NCBI GenBank assembly: GCA_002163245.1 | Contig: MAAL01000105.1 | Coordinates: 1 to 64,000 of the forward strand | DNA from: Gammaproteobacteria bacterium 42_54_T18 | GTDB lineage: Bacteria > Pseudomonadota > Gammaproteobacteria > Pseudomonadales > Ketobacteraceae | Direction: 5' to 3' | DNA: 64,000 nucleotides | Shown: positions 1-7,875 of the stretch, in pieces | Layout: each line of letters starts with the position of its first letter | Position numbering within the stretch: position 1 is the stretch's first letter | Made by a program: the position numbers and the translations under genes | Notes under the pieces: model-generated | Databases searched by the model: none | What the model was told of the DNA's origin: nothing | Seen by the model: the letters and a program-made list of their open reading frames with translations, nothing else

Positions 1-3000
1 TTCAGCTGAACCTTTTTGATCGAAGAAATTTGTACGATTTGTTCTCGCCACCAATTGATGACGAGCCAGATAAAAACAAACAGTTGTCGATGTTATGAAA
101 CTGTGGGACAGCAGTGTATTAATATAATCTATTCGCCCAAACCCCGTTAATTGCAATGGACCTCTAACATAATCGTACCCACCACCTACAGCAACACTGT
201 ACTGATGGCCATCTGGACTAGCCGATATATTGTGGGTTGTACCTAATACAACCATGTTCCGCTTAATATCAAAGTCATTGATGGTATAACTGACAATCCA
301 GTCTGCGTAGATTTTATTATTAATAAAATGATTACCAAAAACCGTAAGAGTAAGACTTGAGCTATCTTGAGATCCAGAATCTTGGTTAAAATCACTATCT
401 GCACCGCCAAAACCAACAGCGACTCCAACAATCATTTTCCGATTAATACGATAGTCGACACCTGCTGTTATACCTTTACTTCGTATGTCATAACCAAGGG
501 AATCATCAACATCATCCTGTCCCCCCACCGAAAGGGTTCCATTTACAAACGCTCCCCAAGGTGAATCCAATAACCCACCCTCACCACCGGCCGCACCACC
601 GACGGAAGCATCCAACATAGACTGCATCGCTGCGGGTAATGGTACATTTTCATCAAACAACGTCATATTCAATCCGGCAAGGCTGACTTGATTACGACCG
701 CTTCGTAATTCCGACAAACGTTTACGTAAATTCTGTAGCTGATTGCCAGCCAACGCTACGGCACTTTCAATTTGCGCCTCAACCGTTTTCGGTTGAATAA
801 TTGCTAACGTTTGCTCAATCTCTGCCTCATCCAGTTCACTGAGTTTTTCACACTCAGCTAGGGCACTTGTATCACTAGAATCCACATTCGCACACACGGA
901 ATCAATAGCATCAGCAACATCTTTAACAGGGCTGTTGTCAGCAACAATATTGCCTAATAGCTCTTTTGCAAAAATAACCACTCCTGCTTCATCAGCGGAG
1001 TCTTTTAGTTGCACATCTCCAACCAGTGATTCTGGGTCCAACACCAATGTAAAAAATTCACCATCAAGATCACCATCTGCGTCTGCGGATGAATCAGGGC
1101 TAATATTAACCGTCAGTGTTTTGATACCAATTTCACCATCCAGCCATTTCACCACCGTATCACTGGGTAAAGAGAAATCACTTTCGTTCGCCGGGGCTAT
1201 ACCCTCACCAGACTCATCAGCAACCAATTCAAATGACACATTAACTTCTGCAAGGCCAGCACCCGTTCCAGTTCTTAAAAACGCTATATCAATAAAGCCC
1301 GTCTCTTCAGCTGCTCTATAGGTTGTATTCGCGAATCCTATTGAATCTAATTCAGTTATGCCACTATCTAAGATAGTCACTTGTGTCGAAGTATTGGCCC
1401 CTAAATTACCCCCTGTCGGCGGCGTATTAATAGAAAGTGTAAACGTTTCAGCCTCTTCTACTAAAGTATCAGCAACAACCGGAATATTAATATCTTTTAA
1501 TCCGGTCTCACCATCAACCCAACTAACAGTAACCGGTGCTGCAAATATAAAGTCCGAGCCCTCAGATGCAGTTTCTACAGTAGCAAGCTCCACTATGACG
1601 GATGCTACACCAACACCACTACCCACTCGTTGCATTTGTACAGTTACAACCCCATCACCTTCCGTTACTGAATAGGTTGTACTCACAAAATCTATATCAT
1701 CAACAGGCACAACGTCGGTAATCGTTACTTGGGTGGTGGTAGGCGAACCTTGATTTAGGTTTGTTGGGGACGCTCCCAGTAACAGTGAGAAGGTCTCATC
1801 ACCTTCCACAAGGAGGTCCGTTGAAATGGGGATTGCGATATCTTTGGTACCTGTTTCTCCGTCCGTCCAGCTTACGGTTACCGCCGATGCAAAGATGAAA
1901 TCAGCGCCTTCGGAGGCCGTTTCTGTGACTCCAAGCTCAACAACAACCGATGCTGCGCTTACCCCGCTTCCCACACGCTGTACTTGCACTGTAACGGAGC
2001 CCGCTCCTTCCGCTATCGAGTATGTGGGGCTCACAAAGCTTACATCGTCCACAGGAACATCATCAGTGATCGTTACCTGGGTAGTCACCGGCGAGCCTTG
2101 ATTTAAGTTTGTCGGGGATGCTCCCAATAAGAGTGAAAAGGTTTCATCGCCCTCCACTAGAAGGTCCGTTAAAACAGGGATAGCGATATCTTTGGTACCG
2201 GTCTCTCCATCCGTCCAGTTTACGGTTACCGCTGATGTGAAAGTGAAATCTTCACCTTCAGAGGCTGTTTCAGTGGCTCTAAGTGCAACAACAACCGATG
2301 CAGCACTAACACCATTCCCCACACGTTGCACTTGCACAACCACTTCCCCCTGCTCTTCTGTCACGGAATACGAAGAGGCAACGAAACTAACGTCATCGGT
2401 GAGAACAACATTGGTAATAGAAACACTTGTTGAGGTTGTTGTTCCTAAAAACACGTTACTCTCAGAAGCTAACGCTAAAACAATATTCTCTGTATCTTCA
2501 AACGCATCGGTATCAAGAATGATCGGGATCGTAACCGTTTTGTTCCCCGTTTCTCCAGAGGCCCAACTCACAGTGGTTAAGTCCGTAAAAGTAAAGTCTG
2601 TTCCTTCCGTCGCTGTTGAAGATCCGGTATTAAGCTGCAAAGCGACAGACGCTGCTCCTGCCCCAGTTCCAGAGCGCGTCACCTCGACAGTGACACTGCC
2701 AGCATCTTCAGATACTGCATATACTGACTGAGCAAAGTTAACCTCATCTGTAGCCGATATTATGAAGGATAAATCTGCCCCCTCATAAACAGCACCGCCT
2801 GTTGTATTGGTGAACGTTAAAACCAGGGACTCTTGAGATTCCACCGATGTATCTTCATTGATCGATACTGTAACGGTTTTATTGGCCGTATCCCCAGCTG
2901 CCCATGAAACATTGGTTTGGGATAAGCTAAAATCAGCCGCGTCTGTCGTAGATGCGGCTGAACTTGCAATTTGAATACTGATAGCCTCTTGACTACTACC

Positions 3001-3735
3001 GGATCGAGTCAACGTAATAGACCCTGATTCACCTTCAGCCAACGTCGAACTAGAAGCAATAAACGCATCAAGTACAGATTTTGGAGTAGTTGTAGTATCA
3101 ACCAACACTTTAACCGTAGCAGTTTGCCCGTCTACAGCATCAACAGTATAGGTAAAGATATATTCTCCAGCGGACAGGCCATCTGGGTCAAATGTATAAC
3201 GCCCCTCTCCAGCAACATTTAGTAGCGCACCCGTCGGCAAAGACGAAGCATCCGCAGTGACAGTAAACTCACTCGCTGAAATAGTGTCATTATTTAATAC
3301 GTTAAACGTAACGGTATTACCTGCTGTCACAAAATACGTATCATCAAGCAGCTTATCCGCACTACTTGCTGTCACTTCAATAGAAACAAATGCCTCTGAC
3401 GCGCCAGCGGTGTCCTCAACTTTATAGTTAAATTCGATCGTTCCCGTTGTAAAACCTGCATCTGGAGAGACCTCAAAATAGGGATTTCCTTCTGATTGAA
3501 TAACCACGTCAACAACAGCGTTGCCTGTGAATATCTGACCTACAGAAAGAGTCACATTGTTAAAGATCTCTACATCATCATTGTCAACTACATGAACGTC
3601 AAATGGTGTCGCATCCGCCGCACTAAATGAATAAGCATCATTAATAGCAACCGCAGCGTTAGCCGACCCGCTAAGCAATGCACATAAAGCTACAACAAAA
3701 AGAAATACCCAACGATTATTACTCATCCGTTTCAT
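1..3735 (-). CDS. Calx-beta repeat autotransporter, 3' end cut by window edge
   Basis: The minus-strand frame is open for 1245 codons and runs off the left edge without a stop. It starts at ATG 3735, behind a GGTGG sequence; an in-frame ATG at 3741 is the alternative. Residues 1-25 form a signal peptide ending in SANA. Residues about 30-215 look like two cadherin/Big-type domains containing VLNNDT. Six Calx-beta domains follow, at about 219, 332, 446, 561, 677 and 795 to 925, each with an SVTEGxG-type start and an E(D/T)F core. A helical linker (residues 925-1055) leads into a beta-rich segment from about 1056, typical of an autotransporter barrel (GAFVNGTLSVGG, then alternating hydrophobic strands). 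The protein is therefore probably exported through the outer membrane and acts as a large calcium-binding surface adhesin. That role is inferred from the family and no ligand can be read. The missing part should be the rest of the barrel. Confidence 0.8.
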   Translation of the reverse strand, partial: MKRMSNNRWVFLFVVALCALLSGSANAAVAINDAYSFSAADATPFDVHVVDNDDVEIFNNVTLSVGQIFTGNAVVDVVIQSEGNPYFEVSPDAGFTTGTIEFNYKVEDTAGASEAFVSIEVTASSADKLLDDTYFVTAGNTVTFNVLNNDTISASEFTVTADASSLPTGALLNVAGEGRYTFDPDGLSAGEYIFTYTVDAVDGQTATVKVLVDTTTTPKSVLDAFIASSSTLAEGESGSITLTRSGSSQEAISIQIASSAASTTDAADFSLSQTNVSWAAGDTANKTVTVSINEDTSVESQESLVLTFTNTTGGAVYEGADLSFIISATDEVNFAQSVYAVSEDAGSVTVEVTRSGTGAGAASVALQLNTGSSTATEGTDFTFTDLTTVSWASGETGNKTVTIPIILDTDAFEDTENIVLALASESNVFLGTTTSTSVSITNVVLTDDVSFVASSYSVTEEQGEVVVQVQRVGNGVSAASVVVALRATETASEGEDFTFTSAVTVNWTDGETGTKDIAIPVLTDLLVEGDETFSLLLGASPTNLNQGSPVTTQVTITDDVPVDDVSFVSPTYSIAEGAGSVTVQVQRVGSGVSAASVVVELGVTETASEGADFIFASAVTVSWTDGETGTKDIAIPISTDLLVEGDETFSLLLGASPTNLNQGSPTTTQVTITDVVPVDDIDFVSTTYSVTEGDGVVTVQMQRVGSGVGVASVIVELATVETASEGSDFIFAAPVTVSWVDGETGLKDINIPVVADTLVEEAETFTLSINTPPTGGNLGANTSTQVTILDSGITELDSIGFANTTYRAAEETGFIDIAFLRTGTGAGLAEVNVSFELVADESGEGIAPANESDFSLPSDTVVKWLDGEIGIKTLTVNISPDSSADADGDLDGEFFTLVLDPESLVGDVQLKDSADEAGVVIFAKELLGNIVADNSPVKDVADAIDSVCANVDSSDTSALAECEKLSELDEAEIEQTLAIIQPKTVEAQIESAVALAGNQLQNLRKRLSELRSGRNQVSLAGLNMTLFDENVPLPAAMQSMLDASVGGAAGGEGGLLDSPWGAFVNGTLSVGGQDDVDDSLGYDIRSKGITAGVDYRINRKMIVGVAVGFGGADSDFNQDSGSQDSSSLTLTVFGNHFINNKIYADWIVSYTINDFDIKRNMVVLGTTHNISASPDGHQYSVAVGGGYDYVRGPLQLTGFGRIDYINTLLSHSFITSTTVCFYLARHQLVARTNRTNFFDQKGSAE
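1356..2745 (-). repeat. Tandem ~350-bp repeats encoding Calx-beta domains
   Basis: Four consecutive units of about 345-354 bp lie inside the autotransporter gene. The two central units (about 1705-2053 and 2054-2400) are nearly identical over long stretches. For example, the segments around 1740-1900 and 2095-2255 differ only at scattered, mostly synonymous positions. The outer units are more diverged. This pattern suggests recent duplication or gene conversion within the domain array. Confidence 0.8.
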
Positions 3736-3860
3736 TATCATCCACCCAACTGTTTCCAGATAAACTAAGTCTCAAAAATATTGAGGGAGCGTACAACACT
3801 CTGCTGGTAGGCCAAAGATAATATTAAAGATAAAAAACGGTAATAGTCACAAAACCAATA

Positions 3861-3886
3861 CGCCTTAGGTAGCTTTACCTAAAGCG
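3861..3886 (-). terminator. Hairpin terminator after moeA
   Basis: The arms TTAGGTA and TACCTAA with a four-base loop are extended by CGC/GCG across one mismatch. The hairpin begins 8 bases past the moeA stop. On the minus strand it is followed by TATTGGTTTTGTG, a moderately T-rich stretch. A rho-independent terminator for the moaA-moaB-moeA transcript is likely. Confidence 0.6.
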
Positions 3887-3894
3887 TTAAGAGA

Positions 3895-5121
3895 CTAATA
3901 CAGCAGATCACTATAAGACATAAATATAACTTCTTGACCATGCTCTATGGTTTGACCAATCGGTGCTACCACTAACCCATTTCCCCAACATGTTGACGAA
4001 AGCACTCCTGAGCTTTGATTAGGGTATGTATTCACCATCATTTTACCATCAACTACTTCAGCATTAGCCCTCAAATACTCTTGACGCATTCCCGCTTTTT
4101 TACGCGAGAAGTTAGCCGGTAATGTGAAGGTAGGAGTTGTAATATTGCCAACGCCTTGCTTTGTTAATAGGTATGGTCGACACAATAATAAAAAGGTAGC
4201 GAACGCTGCAACAGGGTTTCCTGGTAACGCTAAAAATGGCGTACCCTTCACATCCCCAAAAGCAAATGGTTTACCAGGTTTAATGGCAAGTTTCCATAAA
4301 TTCAAACGCCCAAGTTTTTCGATAGCAACCTTAACATGATCTTCTTCACCAACAGACACCCCTCCACTGCTAATAATACAGTCGGCATTAGATGCTTTTA
4401 TTAACGCTTTCTCTGTTGCTTCAAACGTATCGGCAACCACACCCAAATCTACAATTTCAAAATGTAATGCTTGTAACAACCCCCGTAAGGTATAGCGGTT
4501 TGAATTAAAAATAGTGCTTGGGCGAGCAGGTTCGCCGGGCTCAATCAACTCATCTCCCGTTGACAGCAACGCAACTTTTAAAGGCTTATAGACAGGAACT
4601 GAACCAACCCCGACAGATGCAAGCAAACCCAATTCTTGTGGACGTAACCGCTGACCTTTTGAGACAACGACACTGCCTTTAAGTATATCTTGCCCCTGGT
4701 CTCGAATATTATCTCTAAGCGCTAAGACTGGTGGCAATAGCACTTTTCCATCGTGTTCACTGCAGTTTTCCTGCATGACAACTACATCGGCACCTTCCGG
4801 TATCTCAGCTCCAGTAAATATGCGTGCTGCCGTTCCCGACGTTAAGGGCTCAGGCACCGCTCCGGCAGGTATTCGTTGGCTGACAGGAAGCACTCCATCA
4901 ACCGTCTTTTCTAAATCTGCAATTGCCAAACAATACCCGTCCATTGCACTGTTATCTGCAGGGGGCACATCAACAAATGAGACTATGTCTTGAGCAACCA
5001 CTTTACCCAAACAATGAATAAGGGCAACCTCGATAATCTTCGTTACCGGCTGCACCTCCGTCAAAATAGCGTTTAACGCTTGTTCTATTGGCATCAATCC
5101 TGGGTGGCCGCAGTAACTCAT
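3895..5121 (-). CDS. moeA: Molybdopterin molybdenumtransferase MoeA
   Basis: This enzyme inserts molybdate into adenylated molybdopterin, the last common step of molybdenum cofactor synthesis, in the cytoplasm. The 408-residue product matches the family length. It shows the N-terminal DVPPADNSAMDGYC segment, the central molybdopterin-binding region with SSGGVSVGEEDHV, and PGNPVAAFATF. The start chosen is ATG 5121, whose ATGA overlaps the moaB stop; a GTG at 5136 in the same frame is less likely. The overlap indicates translational coupling with moaB, and a hairpin terminator follows directly. The family assignment is secure. Confidence 0.96.
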   Translation of the reverse strand: MSYCGHPGLMPIEQALNAILTEVQPVTKIIEVALIHCLGKVVAQDIVSFVDVPPADNSAMDGYCLAIADLEKTVDGVLPVSQRIPAGAVPEPLTSGTAARIFTGAEIPEGADVVVMQENCSEHDGKVLLPPVLALRDNIRDQGQDILKGSVVVSKGQRLRPQELGLLASVGVGSVPVYKPLKVALLSTGDELIEPGEPARPSTIFNSNRYTLRGLLQALHFEIVDLGVVADTFEATEKALIKASNADCIISSGGVSVGEEDHVKVAIEKLGRLNLWKLAIKPGKPFAFGDVKGTPFLALPGNPVAAFATFLLLCRPYLLTKQGVGNITTPTFTLPANFSRKKAGMRQEYLRANAEVVDGKMMVNTYPNQSSGVLSSTCWGNGLVVAPIGQTIEHGQEVIFMSYSDLLY

Positions 5122-5663
5122 GACCGACTCTCGCACTCTGCAGTCACCTGTCGATGTTTGGTAATCAACGCAACAAAATTACATGGGCGGTTTGTCGCAT
5201 CCAATTGGTCTTTTATCACGCCATTCCAAGCTGTTTTACAAGCCCCTGTAGACCCTGGCATAACAAAAATAACCATCGCATTCGCCAATCCAGCAAGTGC
5301 TCTAGACTGTATTGTTGAAGTCCCTATTTCATCATAAGAAACGTGACGAAACAGTTCACCGTAACCTTTGACTTCTTTATCGAACAAAGGCAATACCGCT
5401 TCAGGGGTACTATCGCGCTCAGAAAACCCTGTCCCTCCGGTGATCAGAACTGCTTCGACTGACTTATCTGCAACCCACTGCGATACAACAGCCCTTATCT
5501 GATAAACATCATCAATCACAATTTTTTTATCGGCTAATACATGCCCCGATTCTGTTAGATTTTCAACTAAGCTATTTCCAGAAGTATCATTTTCTTCTGT
5601 ACGAGTATCAGAAACGGTTAAAACAGCGATATTAACGGGTACAAATTCATTACTTGCGGACAT
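5118..5663 (-). CDS. moaB: Molybdenum cofactor biosynthesis protein MoaB
   Basis: MoaB/MogA-family proteins bind molybdopterin and adenylate it before molybdenum insertion. The 181-residue protein shows AVLTVSDTR near the N-terminus, LITGGTGFSERDSTPEAV in the middle and PGSTGACKTAWNG near the C-terminus, all diagnostic of the family. ATG 5663 was chosen over the in-frame GTG at 5687 because AGAG lies at suitable spacing and the resulting length fits. The gene sits between moaA and moeA and overlaps moeA by four bases. MogA is closely related and cannot be excluded as the functional equivalent. Confidence 0.93.
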   Translation of the reverse strand: MSASNEFVPVNIAVLTVSDTRTEENDTSGNSLVENLTESGHVLADKKIVIDDVYQIRAVVSQWVADKSVEAVLITGGTGFSERDSTPEAVLPLFDKEVKGYGELFRHVSYDEIGTSTIQSRALAGLANAMVIFVMPGSTGACKTAWNGVIKDQLDATNRPCNFVALITKHRQVTAECESRS

Positions 5664-5758
5664 AAGTTTCTCTATTTTCCGTTTCACAGGGTCTATTTAC
5701 TAATGGTATTTACAAGAATCATATTTTACGGTGTGCGTTACAATTTACGTTTCAATGG

Positions 5759-6751
5759 TTAACCGCCTGTCATATTCATAAAACGCACGATCTGTGGCTT
5801 TTCATTCAAATCAAAATGATGACGTTCAGGTTTAATATTCATTGCATCCATCAACACTTGCTTAATCTCATCGTCGCTGTGCTGTTGACGTAATAAAGGC
5901 CGTAAATCAACGGAATGTTCATTTCCTAAACACAACAACAAACGACCGTCAGAAGTCAGTCTCACTCGATTGCAGGTACTACAGAAATTATTGGAATGGG
6001 GTGAAATAAAGCCAACACGTGTATTGCTCCCTTCCAAATCAAAATATTTGGCGGGTCCACCACTGTCTTTTGTGCTCGCAGTGAGTGAGTATTCTTGTTC
6101 AATAACACGCCGTAATTCAACCGATGACATAAAACTCTCGGCTCGATCATAAGCTAACGTCGTTCCAAGTGGCATTTCTTCGATAAACGAAATATCAAGG
6201 CCACGCTCTTTTACATATTGAATAAGAGGGATAATTTCATCTTCGTTTCGTCCCTTAATGATGATCGCATTTATTTTAATACGTTCAAAACCTGCTTCAA
6301 TGGACTCTTCAATACCTTGAAGCACTACCTCTAACTTTCCGGTTCGGGTAATTTGCTTGAATCGGTCAGCTTTCAAGCTATCTAGACTGACATTAATTCT
6401 ACGTACACCTGCATTTTTTAAGGGTTTAGCTAAAGACTTTAACATTGACCCATTGGTGGTAAGCACCAATTCACGCAGCCCTTCCAGTGCACCAAGAGGT
6501 TCAATTAAAGCCATAATATTACGACGAATAAGTGGCTCCCCTCCGGTTAAACGTATCTTCTCCACCCCCAAGTCAACAAAATTGGAACAAATTCGTAGCT
6601 GCTCCTCAAGGGTTAGTATTTGCTCTCGGGGCAGAAAGGTCATATCTTCTGCCATGCAGTACACGCACCGATAATCACAACGGTCTGTCACTGACAGCCG
6701 TAAATAGTTAACCCTACGCCCAAATTGATCAACTAACTGTTTGTTTACCAT
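5759..6751 (-). CDS. moaA: GTP 3',8-cyclase MoaA (radical SAM)
   Basis: MoaA converts GTP to 3',8-cyclo-GTP, the first step of molybdopterin synthesis. The N-terminal radical-SAM cluster motif is C25-x3-C29-x2-C32. A second cluster motif near the C-terminus reads CSTCNRVRLTSDGRLLLC, and the chain ends in the conserved GG needed for catalysis. ATG 6751 gives 330 residues, close to the usual length; the frame stays open to 6817, which would add an unconserved 22-residue leader. The ribosome-binding site is weak for either start. It heads the moaA-moaB-moeA group; moaC, moaD and moaE are not in the window. Confidence 0.95.
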   Translation of the reverse strand: MVNKQLVDQFGRRVNYLRLSVTDRCDYRCVYCMAEDMTFLPREQILTLEEQLRICSNFVDLGVEKIRLTGGEPLIRRNIMALIEPLGALEGLRELVLTTNGSMLKSLAKPLKNAGVRRINVSLDSLKADRFKQITRTGKLEVVLQGIEESIEAGFERIKINAIIIKGRNEDEIIPLIQYVKERGLDISFIEEMPLGTTLAYDRAESFMSSVELRRVIEQEYSLTASTKDSGGPAKYFDLEGSNTRVGFISPHSNNFCSTCNRVRLTSDGRLLLCLGNEHSVDLRPLLRQQHSDDEIKQVLMDAMNIKPERHHFDLNEKPQIVRFMNMTGG

Positions 6752-6858
6752 AAACTTTTTACTCAATTCGTGACAACAATCGATCAACTGCTTACTACGA
6801 ACCCCTGCGTAAAACATACCAAGGCATAAACAAACAGATCACGACATAGATCAACTAC

Positions 6859-6888
6859 TACCCCTATTTTATAAGAGAAGTGGGGGTA
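6859..6888. promoter_or_regulatory. TACCCC/GGGGTA inverted repeat upstream of moaA
   Basis: TACCCC at 6859-6864 is matched by GGGGTA at 6883-6888, with an AT-rich spacer, about 110-140 bases upstream of the moaA start. TACCCCT fits the published NarL heptamer TACYYMT, but the spacing is not the usual 7-2-7. It may be an operator or the hairpin end of the mazG transcript. The regulatory role is inference only. Confidence 0.3.
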
Positions 6889-6966
6889 ATATCTTCCTTA
6901 AATTTTTTGGGGAAATTCAGGGTATACAACAGATGACAATAACGTTTAAACACGAAAAAAAGTAAG

Positions 6967-7872
6967 CTACCTTCCTGACTCTTGGGCTTTTACATATTGC
7001 CAACCTTCTTCCATACGGTTTAGGTCAACATCCTCTAACGTTTCTCCGTGATCAGCCAAGAAGCGCTCAACCCCTTGAAAACGACGTTGAAATTTATCAT
7101 TTGCCTTTTTCATCAGTATTTCAGCATCTAATTTAGCAAAACGCGCAACATTCACTGTGCTAAATAATACGTCACCAATTTCATCTGCGACTGCATCAAT
7201 ATCCCAGTCGTCTCTAGGGCCGGCCAACTCATGTTTTAACTCATCAACCTCTTCTTGCAGCTTATCTAACACTAATTCCATAGATGGCCAATCAAACCCT
7301 TTTTTAGCGACTTTCTTTTGGATTTTTTGTGACCTCAGCAAAGGCGCCATGCCCTCAGGGATGTCTGCCAAAATAGACTGCTCAACGTCATCTTTACTGC
7401 TTTGATTTTGACTCTGTGCTTTCTTTTGCTTCTCCGCGGCTTTAATACTATCCCATTGTGATGAGATAGCGCTATCTTTAGGGGGCCCTTCCACACCAGC
7501 ATTTATACGGCTATGCAAGGTTCCTTCAGGGAACACATGAGGGTGTCTGCGTACAAGCTTTGTCACTAACCCGTCAGCGATATCATGCAAATCAAAGCGG
7601 CCTTCTTCTGTGGCTATTTGAGCATAAAAAAACACCTGAAAGAGCAAGTCACCTAACTCTTCTTTCAGATGACTGAAGTCGCCCTTTTCAATAACATCAA
7701 CCACTTCATAGGTTTCTTCAATGGTAAACGGTACGATAGATTTATACGTTTGTTTAATATCCCATGGACACCCGATATCTTTATCCCGCAACCGGGCCAT
7801 TAGATACTCGACCCTTTCCATAGAACTCATTTCATTCAAGTCCTTTTTGCTAATAGATTTAATGTCAGACAT
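6967..7872 (-). CDS. mazG: Nucleoside triphosphate pyrophosphohydrolase MazG
   Basis: MazG hydrolyses (d)NTPs to monophosphates and pyrophosphate and helps the cell survive starvation. Two MazG folds are visible. The first has EETYEVVDVIEKGD and EELGDLLFQVFFYA, the second EEVDELKHEL and DEIGDVLFSTVNVARF, which supply the paired acidic metal ligands. At 301 residues it is somewhat longer than the E. coli protein, because of a charged Q/K/S-rich linker near residues 145-175. ATG 7872 lies just behind a GTG in the same frame and follows the relA stop by three bases, so the two are almost certainly cotranscribed. That pairing is also seen in Pseudomonas and E. coli and fits a shared role in ppGpp control. 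Confidence 0.95.
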   Translation of the reverse strand: MSDIKSISKKDLNEMSSMERVEYLMARLRDKDIGCPWDIKQTYKSIVPFTIEETYEVVDVIEKGDFSHLKEELGDLLFQVFFYAQIATEEGRFDLHDIADGLVTKLVRRHPHVFPEGTLHSRINAGVEGPPKDSAISSQWDSIKAAEKQKKAQSQNQSSKDDVEQSILADIPEGMAPLLRSQKIQKKVAKKGFDWPSMELVLDKLQEEVDELKHELAGPRDDWDIDAVADEIGDVLFSTVNVARFAKLDAEILMKKANDKFQRRFQGVERFLADHGETLEDVDLNRMEEGWQYVKAQESGR

Positions 7873-7875
7873 CAC

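Noticed and set aside
935-2731. Four plus-strand open frames rich in Ser/Thr/Pro
   Set aside because: They are antisense shadows of the Calx-beta repeats. The minus frame is open for 1245 codons with a signal peptide and recognisable domains, while the plus-strand frames have none.
1356-2745. Regular ~350-bp periodicity that might suggest an array
   Set aside because: The units are coding domains with no short direct repeats or spacers, so this is not a CRISPR array.
6838-6856. FNR-type half-site ATCAA upstream of moaA
   Set aside because: Only one half matches; the opposite half does not resemble TTGAT.
6752-6966. Molybdenum cofactor riboswitch upstream of moaA
   Set aside because: I could not find the conserved riboswitch core by eye; only a TACCCC/GGGGTA repeat is visible. 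A covariance-model search would settle it.
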